In this document: one piece after another, positions 40,905 through 48,535 of the stretch
Layout of the letters: each line of letters begins with the position of its first letter
How positions within the stretch are numbered: position 1 is the stretch's first letter
Virus record (IMG/VR): IMGVR_UViG_3300044845_000779
Location: 1 to 64,000 of that record
DNA from: a virus
Length of the DNA: 64,000 bases
Strand: one strand, 5' to 3'
Program-made: the position numbers and the translations under genes
The notes under the pieces: generated by a model
Told to the model about the DNA's origin: nothing
The model's database searches: none
What the model saw: the letters and a program-made list of their open reading frames with translations, nothing else

Positions 40905-41413
40905 TGCATGATCTCCATCAGCTGGCGGGCCTGAAAGACCGCGTCGTTGAGCGCGTTGTGCTTGAGCTCTTGGCCGAGCTCGAGCTTTTTGTACTGCCCG
41001 TCAAAAAGATTCTTGACCGTGCGGTAGCAGCGTTCGTTGTAAAAGCGCCAGGGCACAGGACCGCCCGCGTCGGTGTAGGCGGTGGCCAGGATCGGCAGAT
41101 CGAACGACGCGCCGTTGGCCCAGGTATGGATGGTCGGTGCGTCGGCGCCAACGAAGATCGTCAGGTCGGCGAGCACATGCGCAAGCGAAGCCTTGTCTGC
41201 GTCGCCAAAGACGCGCTGGGCTTCCTCGCCCTGGCTCAGCCACCACTTGAGTGTTTCGGCTGAAATGTGGCGGTTCTTGAACTGCGGTTGAATCTCGACT
41301 TCTCGATAGAAAGTGTCGACGATGGTAGTTTCGGTGAACTTGCAGGCACCCACGCTGAGAATGACAGCGCGGGGGTCGGTGGACAATGTTTCGAGATCGA
41401 TCATCAAGTGCAT
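40886..41413 (-). CDS. DnaQ-like 3'-5' exonuclease
   Basis: A 175-residue exonuclease of the DEDD type. Motif I is D6-L-E8 in LMIDLETLS, motif II is NGASFDLPIL, and motif III is HNALNDAVFQARQL. The spacing and the F-x-x-H-I-S-A-E-T pattern (NRHISAETLKWWLSQG) match the Rv2179c-like/phage exoribonuclease branch. It may proofread, degrade host nucleic acid, or trim primers. It lies between the SSB-like gene and the dNMP kinase. Start ATG 41413; a second ATG lies at 41404. Confidence 0.85.
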   Translation of the reverse strand: MHLMIDLETLSTDPRAVILSVGACKFTETTIVDTFYREVEIQPQFKNRHISAETLKWWLSQGEEAQRVFGDADKASLAHVLADLTIFVGADAPTIHTWANGASFDLPILATAYTDAGGPVPWRFYNERCYRTVKNLFDGQYKKLELGQELKHNALNDAVFQARQLMEIMQCHAFQ

Positions 41414-41440
41414 GAGACTGGCCTATGAGAGTTGTGGGTG

Positions 41441-41490
41441 CGCTCTAATACTCTGGCAGGTAAGTAAGAGTATTAGAGCGTAAGAGCAGA
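41441..41490. promoter_or_regulatory. Perfect 14-bp inverted repeat with TCT octamers
   Basis: CGCTCTAATACTCT (41441-41454) and AGAGTATTAGAGCG (41467-41480) are perfect inverted repeats around 12 bases. Each arm carries TCT units 8 bases apart (TCT at 41444 and 41452; AGA at 41467, 41475, 41483). It lies between two leftward genes, 28-77 bases upstream of the exonuclease start at 41413. No U-tract follows, so an operator is more likely than a terminator. Confidence 0.6.
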
Positions 41491-41498
41491 GGGCGAGG

Positions 41499-42248
41499 TT
41501 AACGCACCACGCGTGCTGCCGAGCGCCCGCCGCGTGCAGGCATGGTCATGGGCTGGCCACCGCCCAGGCCCGCGTCAGCTTTGGCCTGGAAGGCTGCAGC
41601 GTAGTCGGGCTCGGTCAGCAAGCGCTTGCGTGCTTCGGGCATGCGAGCGACGGCTTCCACCACACGTTCGTTGATTTCGGGAGCACCGAAACGCAGCGAC
41701 GGGTAGTCGACCTTGGGGTCGAAAGCGATGGTTGTAACGACCTTGACGGGCGGGGCCTGGAACTGGCCTGCGATCGAAGCGACGTACGCATCAAACGCTT
41801 TGATGCCGGTGGGCGAGACCGACAGCAGCCAGATTGGCGTGTCAGCTTCGAAGTCCGCGGGCAGCACAGCGATCAAGCGACCGTTCTTGCAGGCTTTGCC
41901 ACGGCCGGCAGAGCCGAACTGGTTTTGCGGGCACGAGGAGCAGCTTTGCGCTTGCTTTTTGGGCGAGCTCTCGCTTGGCACGAGCTCGGACGGGTTGGCG
42001 CCAAGCGCAAAGCAGTCGGGCGGTGCGATCTCGTCTTTGTTGAAGGCACCCTCGTAGAAGAGGTTGCTCGCCACAAAGTCGAGGATGATCGCCTGGAACG
42101 GGCCCGGGTTGGTCGTGCCGTCGGGAAAGCGGAACTGCTTGCTTTGCGTGACCTTGATGCGGTCGCCCGAGGGCTTGGCGATGCGGTTGCTGATGTCAGC
42201 GACCATGTCGGCCAGCTGCTTGTCGATGTTGACGATCTCAGTGCTCAT
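41499..42248 (-). CDS. Putative ssDNA-binding/replication accessory protein
   Basis: A 249-residue protein with AGGATAAAAAGC before ATG 42248. It has the motif CSSCPQNQFGSAGRGKACKN near residue 103, three cysteines that could bind zinc, in a context seen in phage replication-region proteins of unknown function. The N-terminus includes KQFRFPDGTTNPGPFQAIIL; the C-terminal tail is Gly/Arg-rich (GGGQPMTMPARGG). Position between DNA polymerase and exonuclease suggests a single-strand DNA-binding or accessory role. The acidic C-terminal tail expected of an SSB is not present, so this is only a possibility. Confidence 0.5.
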   Translation of the reverse strand: MSTEIVNIDKQLADMVADISNRIAKPSGDRIKVTQSKQFRFPDGTTNPGPFQAIILDFVASNLFYEGAFNKDEIAPPDCFALGANPSELVPSESSPKKQAQSCSSCPQNQFGSAGRGKACKNGRLIAVLPADFEADTPIWLLSVSPTGIKAFDAYVASIAGQFQAPPVKVVTTIAFDPKVDYPSLRFGAPEINERVVEAVARMPEARKRLLTEPDYAAAFQAKADAGLGGGQPMTMPARGGRSAARVVR

Positions 42249-42253
42249 GCTTT

Positions 42254-42661
42254 TTATCCTAGAGTGGTAGTGCGGATGGTCTTTTTGGTGAAGGGGACAA
42301 CGCCGGGGATGACGCCCTTGGTCTCGAACAGCTCACGGCAGCCCGTGACCGAGGGGCGCCGATCGAGAAGGTGGAAGTACTTGTGCCGTGCGATGAAGTC
42401 GTAAAACGCTGCCCAGTCTTGCACTTGGGGCTTGATCGACTCGCTGATCGAAGCGGTTGCCAGGCGGCCGGTGGAGCGCACCACGCCTTGGGCTTCCATC
42501 AGTTCGATCAGGTTGTTGGCGGACGCTTCGATCTGTTTCTCAAGATCTGAGACGACCGTTTCGGCGTCTTTCTTGCGCTCTTTGAGCTTTTGCAGCGCAT
42601 CGATTTGTTCGCCGACGGTGAGCATTCGCGTGTGTGTAGCTGTAGCAGTATCTGCGGGCAT
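42254..42661 (-). CDS. Coiled-coil replication-region protein
   Basis: A 135-residue protein. Residues 15-60 are a coiled coil (EQIDALQKLKERKKDAETVV), then a small ordered domain with ATASISESIKPQVQDWAAFY and HKYFHLLDRRPSV. The latter resembles short phage replication-region proteins I know only by pattern (ATxxxSxxxxPxVxDWxAFYxYI). It may be Gam-like or a helicase/SSB accessory. Start ATG 42661 overlaps the upstream stop (TGATG). Downstream by five bases is the SSB-like gene. Confidence 0.5.
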   Translation of the reverse strand: MPADTATATHTRMLTVGEQIDALQKLKERKKDAETVVSDLEKQIEASANNLIELMEAQGVVRSTGRLATASISESIKPQVQDWAAFYDFIARHKYFHLLDRRPSVTGCRELFETKGVIPGVVPFTKKTIRTTTLG

Positions 42662-43263
42662 CAGAGTTTCTCCGAATTGGGAAAGAGAGTCAACAGATCG
42701 TTTAAGAGAGTGAGAGCCTCGGGTCGAGTTAAGTTGATGGTCTGTCCTGCAACGTCGATTGCGATGGACTCGATGCGGCGCGCACGCACCGTTGATGGAA
42801 AAGGAAAGTCAACTTTAAGGTCATGACACGGCGTGCCGACTATACTGGCCAGGCCCGGCGCCGGTGTGCCGGCCATGTTGCCCAAGCTAGCCGGCAGCAT
42901 TGGGTTTACGGAGAAGTTTGCGGGCGGCTTGATGCGCAGCGGCTTAGTAGCACGCGAGGCGGGTGTCTCACGAGTCTCAGCGCGCCGCTCGTAGACCAAA
43001 CCGAGCTTGCCCACGTTCTCGTGAAAGTAGCGATAGCGCGCGTTATCAAGCGGGTCGTCGTCGATCACACGCGTCACACGCCTGGTAATCCACAGCCGGT
43101 TGCAGATGTTGGATGCGCAGGTTGTGTCAGGAAAGTCCCCGGGCGCGATCTTCACAATTTGCGTCGAAGTAAGCCCGTCACCGCCTGCGGCGTCAAGCAG
43201 CGCCATCATGTACGCGGTCTTAGTCGGGAACTCGTCTGTTTTACTTTGAGTAGTTTCGAGCAT
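42661..43263 (-). CDS. Putative DNA-binding protein of the replication cluster
   Basis: A 200-residue protein, start ATG 43263 (GAAGG upstream), 23 bases inside the end of the polymerase gene; an upstream GTG at 43275 is possible. Residues about 16-70 (KTAYMMALLDAAGGDGLTST then CASNICNRLWITRRVTRVID) look like a winged helix, with a wing RYRYFHENVGK. A Pro/Ala-rich linker follows. The C-terminus has RRIESIAIDVAGQTINLTRP, a small beta segment. It is likely a DNA-binding regulator or replication factor; the family is unknown to me. Confidence 0.5.
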   Translation of the reverse strand: MLETTQSKTDEFPTKTAYMMALLDAAGGDGLTSTQIVKIAPGDFPDTTCASNICNRLWITRRVTRVIDDDPLDNARYRYFHENVGKLGLVYERRAETRETPASRATKPLRIKPPANFSVNPMLPASLGNMAGTPAPGLASIVGTPCHDLKVDFPFPSTVRARRIESIAIDVAGQTINLTRPEALTLLNDLLTLFPNSEKL

Positions 43264-45070
43264 ATTTGCCTTCACAGTTTGTGGGTAGGTCTGGAGCCCA
43301 GGCGGGTGGCTTCTTCATGATGCCAACGCCCCAGGCTATTGCCTCCTCGGCATCCTTTTCGGGCGCGAGGTATACAACCTCGTCGTGCGTCATCATCACG
43401 ACTCGGTATCGTTGTGCGATCGTGTGCATCTGCTCGGCGACTGCGCACCTGGCCAGAGCTTGGACCGCGTTCTCGGTAATCAGGCCGCCGTACACGCCAA
43501 CGCGTGCCTTGCGGTTTATGTACGAGCAGTTGACGTAGCGCCCAGTAAATGCTGAGTGCGTCCCGGCAAGCCCCTCGTAGTGAATTGCCAGGCCCGAGGG
43601 CAGGATCATCTTGTTGCGCTCGAACTTAAGCGCTTTGTAGGCGATCGGTATGCCGGCAATCATGGCGCTGATGAGCGCTTCCATGCGGTCCCACAACTGC
43701 TGTATTTTGTCGTTGGTGTCGCGGTAAATCGAAACGATGCGCTGGCACGCGGGCAGATTCAGGTGGCGCGGGTTGTACTTGTCGGTGGCAAGGGTGTCTT
43801 GCAGCTTTGCCGCACCCATGCCGTAGCCCAAGGCAAGCACGCAGATCTTGCCAAGCTGGCGCTCGTCATCAGTGATGTCGTGCACGGGCTGGTTGAAGAT
43901 CTTCGAGGCCATGACACGGTATATGTCAGGACCTGTGCCCCAGTCGTAGTGGCGAAAGATCTCGAGCTTTTCGTGGTCGTCTGCCAGCCACAGGTTCATG
44001 CGCGCCTCGATCTGGCTTGAGTCGATCACGCACATCACCTGGCCTTCTGGCGCGTGGATAGACTTGCGAAGCTCCCCTTTGGCCGGCAGGTTCTGCATGT
44101 TCATCTTGTTGCCGGCCGACCAGCGCGTGGTGTGCGCACCGCAATACTGCAGCAGCACCGGCAGCTTGTGGCCGTCGCGCGTGGCTTCCAAAAACCTGTT
44201 GGCGCGTGTCTCGCCTATGGTCGACTTGATTGCCAGGCGCGCTTCGACCAGAGCTCGCACTTTGGGGTCGTCGTGTTCTTTGAGCGCCAGGAACTGCTTG
44301 TCTTTCTTGCTGAACGCGTAGATTGCTTTTCCCGGATTTGACGGCGACTGCTTCAGTGGCACCACAACGTCCATTGCTTCTAGCAGCTGTGCAAACTGTT
44401 CGTTTGAGCTCAGCTGCTCGGCGTGCACGCCGGTGCGCAGCACGTGCGCGACTTTGGAACCCACCTCGCGCTCGAGCTCGCGGTCCACGCGTGGTCGGTC
44501 AATCTCGAGCACTGGGACGCAAAACATGGCAAGCGTGATGTCGATCAGATCGAGCTCTGCAATCGGCATCAACGGTTCCATGTGCTTGTAGGCCGCGCGC
44601 ATGAGTTCGACGTCTTGCACGCCGTAGTCAGCCAGGGCCTGCAGCTCTTCGTCTGTCAGATCGCGCTTGCCTTTGGTATCTTCCAAGGCGCCTGCGATCT
44701 TTTTTCCCAAGCGCAGCCGCGCGGCCAGATCGTCCAGGCTGTGGCCGGCTGTGGCGCCGTATAGCGCACGAGACATCAGCATGGTGTCGGCGTAGCGCGC
44801 AGGAACCTTGCCGTAGTGGTGGCTCAGAAGGTGGCCATCAAACGCGGTGTTGTGGCACACAAGCTCGATGTTGTCCCAGTCAAATTCGTCGAGCACCGCT
44901 TGCGCAGACTCGGTCGAGCACCACTGCACTGGCTCGTCGTTTAGCGCCCACTGCAGCATCTGTGTCTTGAACTGCGGGTGGCGGATGTACTCGGACATCG
45001 ACATGCCGGCCGAGCGCAGCGAGTAGTCCTTGGCGTAGTAGGTCTCGAAGTCAAGAAAGAGAAGGTTCAT
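43241..45070 (-). CDS. DNA polymerase, family A with 3'-5' exonuclease
   Basis: A 609-residue DNA polymerase I-like enzyme. The exonuclease domain has D7-F-E9 in FLDFETYYA, HNTAFDGHLL and DYGVQDVELM. The polymerase domain has motif A DSSQIEARMNLWLA (about residue 345), motif B RQLGKICVLALGYGMG (O helix; R, K and Y-G conserved) and motif C MMTHDEVVYL (about residue 560). A 5' nuclease domain is absent, as in phage enzymes. It replicates phage DNA with the helicase-primase at 55838. Start ATG 45070 overlaps the small gene upstream by 4 bases. Confidence 0.95.
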   Translation of the reverse strand: MNLLFLDFETYYAKDYSLRSAGMSMSEYIRHPQFKTQMLQWALNDEPVQWCSTESAQAVLDEFDWDNIELVCHNTAFDGHLLSHHYGKVPARYADTMLMSRALYGATAGHSLDDLAARLRLGKKIAGALEDTKGKRDLTDEELQALADYGVQDVELMRAAYKHMEPLMPIAELDLIDITLAMFCVPVLEIDRPRVDRELEREVGSKVAHVLRTGVHAEQLSSNEQFAQLLEAMDVVVPLKQSPSNPGKAIYAFSKKDKQFLALKEHDDPKVRALVEARLAIKSTIGETRANRFLEATRDGHKLPVLLQYCGAHTTRWSAGNKMNMQNLPAKGELRKSIHAPEGQVMCVIDSSQIEARMNLWLADDHEKLEIFRHYDWGTGPDIYRVMASKIFNQPVHDITDDERQLGKICVLALGYGMGAAKLQDTLATDKYNPRHLNLPACQRIVSIYRDTNDKIQQLWDRMEALISAMIAGIPIAYKALKFERNKMILPSGLAIHYEGLAGTHSAFTGRYVNCSYINRKARVGVYGGLITENAVQALARCAVAEQMHTIAQRYRVVMMTHDEVVYLAPEKDAEEAIAWGVGIMKKPPAWAPDLPTNCEGKYARNYSK

Positions 45071-45303
45071 GGGACGATCTTTACTTTGTGCCCGCGGGCG
45101 GCCAGCGTCATGGCTGCGGATGTCACGTCGACTTTTCTGAGGTAGAAACTGTCTGATTCACCGCCGTACCTGTTTCTTACGGTAGCGACTGTGCCGTTGA
45201 CCCCCGCTTCAAGTTCTAAATACAGCGTGCCGGGGTACTGCTGCTGCAGTAGGTGCAGTTCTTGTGACACGGATTCAGCGTTGTGCCCCATGCGTAAAGT
45301 CAT
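45067..45303 (-). CDS. Small paralogue 3 of a tandem trio
   Basis: A 78-residue protein whose C-terminus, VTSAAMTLAARGHKVKIVP, is clearly related to the ends of the next two genes. It begins MTLRMGHNAESVSQELHLLQ, with a helical region then a short beta part (TLYLELEAGVNGTVATVRNR). Start ATG 45303 overlaps the upstream stop by 4 bases and its stop overlaps the polymerase start. The family is unknown to me. The trio is likely co-translated ahead of the DNA polymerase. Confidence 0.6.
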   Translation of the reverse strand: MTLRMGHNAESVSQELHLLQQQYPGTLYLELEAGVNGTVATVRNRYGGESDSFYLRKVDVTSAAMTLAARGHKVKIVP

Positions 45304-45623
45304 ATCTCAAGCCTCACTTTGCAGCCCAGCGCGGCGAGCTTCATCGCGGCTGTGGCCGGATCAAAGCTTATTTCCATGACGTTGCGGTCGCCGACTCCTC
45401 GAAACCAAGATTCTGATTCGTGTTGAAGCCAAGAAACATAAGAACCATCGCCGGCGCGAGCAAGGCCAAAATGGGTTGCGATCAAAAGCTCGACGTGGCT
45501 GCCCTGCATCTGCTCTCTTGTTTTTATGTACGCTGCAAATACCTTTAGTTGTTCATCAGAATCCATCATTGAGTTGAGGTCCTGCATGAACTGTTTGTGC
45601 AGTGCCGGCAGCGACATGCTCAT
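45300..45623 (-). CDS. Small paralogue 2 of a tandem trio
   Basis: A 107-residue protein with C-terminus ATAAMKLAALGCKVRLEI, nearly the same as in the upstream gene. The body is helical (MSLPALHKQFMQDLNSMMDS, AAYIKTREQMQGSHVELLIA) with a W-x-x-x-x-x-S-W-F motif (SWLQHESESWFRGVG). Start ATG 45623 overlaps the previous stop. At the DNA level its 3' end repeats 21 exact bases of the neighbour (45301-45321 equals 45621-45641). Function unknown. Confidence 0.6.
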   Translation of the reverse strand: MSMSLPALHKQFMQDLNSMMDSDEQLKVFAAYIKTREQMQGSHVELLIATHFGLARAGDGSYVSWLQHESESWFRGVGDRNVMEISFDPATAAMKLAALGCKVRLEI

Positions 45624-45919
45624 ATCTCAAGCCTCACTTTGACGCCAAGCGCGGCAAGCTTCATCGCCACGCTGACAGGTTCGTCTTGGACGGCGGTTAT
45701 GAAACTTGAGGATTGCGTGTCTTGGTCTTCGTCCTTGGCAAACAAGAACTCCAACCTTGTTGCCCGTGGTCGCATCACGCTGTTTTGAACCAAAACGAGT
45801 TCGTGTTCAACTTGAGTTGTCCAGCGCGCAATGGCGACTAGTTGTTCTTTTACCGTCGGAAAATCATCCCTGTGAAGCTTTAAGCGAGTATCTTGTACAG
45901 TAGGCTTGGTAACGGTCAT
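45620..45919 (-). CDS. Small paralogue 1 of a tandem trio
   Basis: A 99-residue protein ending in VSVAMKLAALGVKVRLEI. It begins MTVTKPTVQDTRLKLHRDDF and has helical EQLVAIARWTTQVEHELVLV, then SSSFITAVQDEP, which aligns with the ESDSFY and ESWF segments of its neighbours. ATGA overlap with the helicase gene upstream indicates coupling. It may be a small adaptor of the replication complex, but this is only positional inference. Confidence 0.6.
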   Translation of the reverse strand: MTVTKPTVQDTRLKLHRDDFPTVKEQLVAIARWTTQVEHELVLVQNSVMRPRATRLEFLFAKDEDQDTQSSSFITAVQDEPVSVAMKLAALGVKVRLEI

Positions 45920-47346
45920 GGCAGCGCTTCCTCGGGCACAGGCGCTACCGCAGTAGCTGCGGCAAGTTTGCTCACGGTGAGCAGTGCAAGCAGGTCCGAC
46001 TGGCGCACGTCTTTGACCTGCAAGATCTCAGCCACACCTTCTTCACGCGTGCCGGGCGCGGTCACTACGATCGTCTCAGTGCGCTGGGTCTGGCCTGCAC
46101 GATAGATGCGCCGGTTGCCTTGCAGCCACCACTCCAGGTTGTGCGTGGGGCTGACCCAGATGGTGGACGTACCACGAGTAAGCGTCAGGCCGTGCGCGGC
46201 TGACTTGGGGTGCGCAAGCAGCACACGATAAAAGCCTTTCTGGAAGTATTCAGTGCCCTGCGCGCGCTCTTTGTCGGTGCTCTCGCCATCGATGACTGCA
46301 AATGTGATGCCGCGCGCCTCGAACACCTTGATGAGCTCGTCTTTCTGATGCTTCCACTGGAAGAACACCACGCAGTGCGCACGCGCTTCGATGAGGTCAG
46401 CGACCAGCTCGTAGCGGCCGGTGTCGATTAGGCTGTACTCGCCCTGGGTGTTGTAGACCGCACCCGATGAGATCTGCATGAGCTTGGTTGCAACCGCTGC
46501 GCCGTTGACCGCGTTGATCAGCTCGCCGCTTGGCATCTGAGCGATCGCATGCTCGGTCATGTCTTGGTAGGCCTTGAGCTGCTTGGCGCTCAAGTAGTAG
46601 TTGATCGTCTCAAGATGATTTTCAGGGATCGAGATGCAGTCTTCGAACTTGTGACGGATCGTGATGTCTTCGACAAGCTTGGAAACCACAGTCTGGATGC
46701 CGTCGATCTCGGTCCACTTGACCATCGTAGCGAGTGGGCCGACTTGCTTGGGGGCACACACGTTGGCGCGAAACGAAAAGAAGCTCGAGCCCAAGCGCGC
46801 GCCGTCATCAAGCACTTGGTACTGCGCCCACAAGTCAGTGATGAGGTTTGAGCTTGGCGTGCCGCTCATGAGATGGATGTACTTAAAGTGCTTTTTGATC
46901 TTCTTGAGCGACTTGGAGCGTTGACTTGTGTGGTGCTTGTAGGCCTGCGCTTCGTCAACGACTAGCATGCCGTCCTTGAAGCGCTTGAAGAACGCGGGCT
47001 TTTGCTTGGCAAGCCAGTTCACCGCGTCGGTGTTGGTAATGTAGACGTCGGCGTTTTCAGCGAACGCTTTTTCACGGTTGGTGGCCGTGGCAACCGAGGT
47101 GGTAAGAAGCGGCGCGAACTTTTCGAAGTCGTCTTGCCAGGCGGCGCGCAGCAAGCTCTTGGGCGCAAGCACCAGTGCGCAGCCGGCGTTGTTTAAGCGG
47201 CGGGCGGCGAACGCTTCAATTGCCACGCGTGTCTTACCTGTACCCGGGTCCGAGGCGTCGTAGGTACGCGCGCGGTCTTTCAGGAAGTCGATCGATACAC
47301 GCTGGTGATTAAAGAGCGGCGGTGCGGTTTTCTTGACGCTTTGCAT
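45916..47346 (-). CDS. SNF2/RAD54-like DNA helicase
   Basis: A 476-residue superfamily 2 helicase. Walker A D33-PGTGKT-39 (motif I), VVDEAQAYK (motif II), SGTPSSN (motif III) and GNRRIYRAGQTQRTE (motif VI) are all visible. The LSAKQLKAYQDM and SAAHGLTLTRGTSTIWVSP segments are typical of the second RecA-like lobe in SNF2 phage helicases. It remodels DNA or helps recombination-dependent replication. AAGGAG precedes ATG 47346. It overlaps the previous small gene by 38 bases. Confidence 0.9.
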   Translation of the reverse strand: MQSVKKTAPPLFNHQRVSIDFLKDRARTYDASDPGTGKTRVAIEAFAARRLNNAGCALVLAPKSLLRAAWQDDFEKFAPLLTTSVATATNREKAFAENADVYITNTDAVNWLAKQKPAFFKRFKDGMLVVDEAQAYKHHTSQRSKSLKKIKKHFKYIHLMSGTPSSNLITDLWAQYQVLDDGARLGSSFFSFRANVCAPKQVGPLATMVKWTEIDGIQTVVSKLVEDITIRHKFEDCISIPENHLETINYYLSAKQLKAYQDMTEHAIAQMPSGELINAVNGAAVATKLMQISSGAVYNTQGEYSLIDTGRYELVADLIEARAHCVVFFQWKHQKDELIKVFEARGITFAVIDGESTDKERAQGTEYFQKGFYRVLLAHPKSAAHGLTLTRGTSTIWVSPTHNLEWWLQGNRRIYRAGQTQRTETIVVTAPGTREEGVAEILQVKDVRQSDLLALLTVSKLAAATAVAPVPEEALP

Positions 47347-47557
47347 ATGCTCTCCTTACTTTTAGTTCGGCTTCAATGAGGTGCAGGGCTTCAATTGCCC
47401 AGGCGTAACTAATCGAATCTTTCTCGCCGCGCAGGGCGTAGCGCACTGCGAGGTTTCGTTTGTGCGTGAGCTCAGTTTCAAGTTCTGCCGTGGTGAAAAG
47501 TGCATAACGATGCTTTGCAGTCGACACGAAGTGGGAAAGCAAATTCTTATTGTTCAT
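47309..47557 (-). CDS. Small paralogue D of a tandem array of four
   Basis: An 82-residue protein, start ATG 47557 (an upstream TTG at 47593 is possible). The core TAELETELTHKRNLAVRYAL and RGEKDSISYAWAIEALHLIE aligns without gaps over about 49 residues with the next three genes upstream. The shared pattern is L-x3-L/I-x2-K/H-x-K/R, then ALRG-x-K-[DN]-S-x-x-Y, then a helix ending E-[LI]-x-x-R-[RK]. Helical hairpin likely. Family unknown. It lies just before the SNF2-like helicase, which it overlaps. Confidence 0.65.
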   Translation of the reverse strand: MNNKNLLSHFVSTAKHRYALFTTAELETELTHKRNLAVRYALRGEKDSISYAWAIEALHLIEAELKVRRAYAKRQENRTAAL

Positions 47558-47882
47558 TTTCTTTGTGAGCAATGAGATTAAAAATACGGTCAAAGGACTC
47601 GTTCTTTTTGCAGCCGCCCATGCACTTGAGAATCTTTGCGTTGTTCAGCTTTCGTTTTTCCAGATGCGATTTGAGCTTGGCGATTGCTCGCACGCTGTTG
47701 TAGTACGGCAGCGTGTGTTTCACGTCGTGTAAAGCCAGGATCGTTGCGCGCTTGGTGTGCCACGCAAGCCCTTTTTCAAGGTGCTTGTCGCTGCAGCTTG
47801 CAAGCCAGATCGAACTGGGCGACGGGTTTTCGCCGAGGTTACTTAGCATCTGGAACAGCGTCTTTTCGTTTGGCGATTTCAT
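47547..47882 (-). CDS. Small paralogue C of a tandem array of four
   Basis: A 111-residue protein with start ATG 47882, 44 bases inside the upstream gene. Its core CSDKHLEKGLAWHTKRATIL and ALHDVKHTLPYYNSVRAIAK aligns with the core of the gene starting at 48349 (CSDEHL...HTKRA). It also has an N-terminal extension (MKSPNEKTLFQMLSNLGENP) and a C-terminal tail CMGGCKKNESFDR with two cysteines. Function unknown. The conservation of HTKRA-x3-AL in two copies suggests a common binding site. Confidence 0.65.
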   Translation of the reverse strand: MKSPNEKTLFQMLSNLGENPSPSSIWLASCSDKHLEKGLAWHTKRATILALHDVKHTLPYYNSVRAIAKLKSHLEKRKLNNAKILKCMGGCKKNESFDRIFNLIAHKENEQ

Positions 47883-48099
47883 CGTCGATGCTCTTGAGCA
47901 TTATTTTTGCAAACTCGTACGTAAATGAGTTTTTGTTGCCTCTGAGCGCGGCAACAGTCATTATTTTGACGTTCTTTTTGCGCAAGACCTGAAGCACTTC
48001 GTCGTCTTGAAGTTGCATTGCACCTTGGTAATTCGGTTCATGGTCGAGCGATTCAAAAGTGCGGCGCATCTTTTCTTGTTTGTCGTCTTCAGTGGTCAT
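47839..48099 (-). CDS. Small paralogue B of a tandem array of four
   Basis: An 86-residue protein, start ATG 48099 overlapping the upstream gene. The core DDEVLQVLRKKNVKIMTVAA followed by LRGNKNSFTYEFAKIMLKSI aligns with paralogue D (ALRG[EN]K[DN]S) and, more weakly, with A and C. The N-terminus is acidic (MTTEDDKQEKMRRTFESLD). No cysteine or membrane segment is present. It is one of two ALRG-type members; the two types alternate along the array (A and C share CSD-HL; B and D share ALRG). Confidence 0.65.
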   Translation of the reverse strand: MTTEDDKQEKMRRTFESLDHEPNYQGAMQLQDDEVLQVLRKKNVKIMTVAALRGNKNSFTYEFAKIMLKSIDDEIAKRKDAVPDAK

Positions 48100-48349
48100 G
48101 GGTTTGAGAAGATCTTTGGTTGAGTTCTGCGTCTATCTTCCCGACTAAGTCGGCTGCAGAGCTACACGCCCTCCAGGTTTTGCGTTCTTCCAATTCAAAT
48201 TGGCATCTTTTAGCCGCAAAGTTCGCTTCTTTACAGTGAAAGCTATTTTTTCCGTGGACTAATGCAGCTGCTACTGCTCGCTTGGTATGAAAGCGAATAG
48301 CGGCTACAAGGTGCTCATCACTGCAGGTTTTCCACCAAGGAGTGTTCAT
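48089..48349 (-). CDS. Small paralogue A of a tandem array of four
   Basis: An 86-residue protein with GAGGGTGCA before ATG 48349, so it opens the array. The core CSDEHLVAAIRFHTKRAVAA and ALVHGKNSFHCKEANFAAKR is the best match to paralogue C in its first half and to B/D in the KNSF part. A second part (WRACSSAADLVGKIDAELNQ) follows. The family resembles nothing I know. A helical bundle binding a protein or nucleic acid partner is a guess. Confidence 0.65.
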   Translation of the reverse strand: MNTPWWKTCSDEHLVAAIRFHTKRAVAAALVHGKNSFHCKEANFAAKRCQFELEERKTWRACSSAADLVGKIDAELNQRSSQTHDH

Positions 48350-48374
48350 TGCACCCTCGTATCAATGTGTTGGT

Positions 48375-48402
48375 GCCCGGGGCATACCAAAGCCCCCGGG
48401 GC
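48375..48402. other. GC-rich hairpin in the 186-base gap before the array
   Basis: The gap 48350-48535 contains no gene. It includes GCCCGGGGC (48375-48383) and GCCCCCGGGGC (48392-48402), which can form a very stable hairpin in either direction but lack a U-tract. Similar CCCGGGGGC hairpins occur at 7308 and 63638. Confidence 0.4.
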
Positions 48403-48535
48403 TAACCTGTTCGTGGTTTCTACGGTGTGCGCCAACCCGAAGGAGGTCCCATGGAGGATTGAACAAGCGCGCACACTGCCGGGGTTACTTGCCACTGGCC
48501 GGCTGGGCATTTGAGGAGAAGGAGAGCCTCAAACC

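Noticed and set aside
42684-42718. Further TCT-rich stretch inside the gene at 42661
   Set aside because: Spacing (6, 12, 9) does not fit the 8-bp pattern and is explained by Leu/Thr/Ser codons of the protein.
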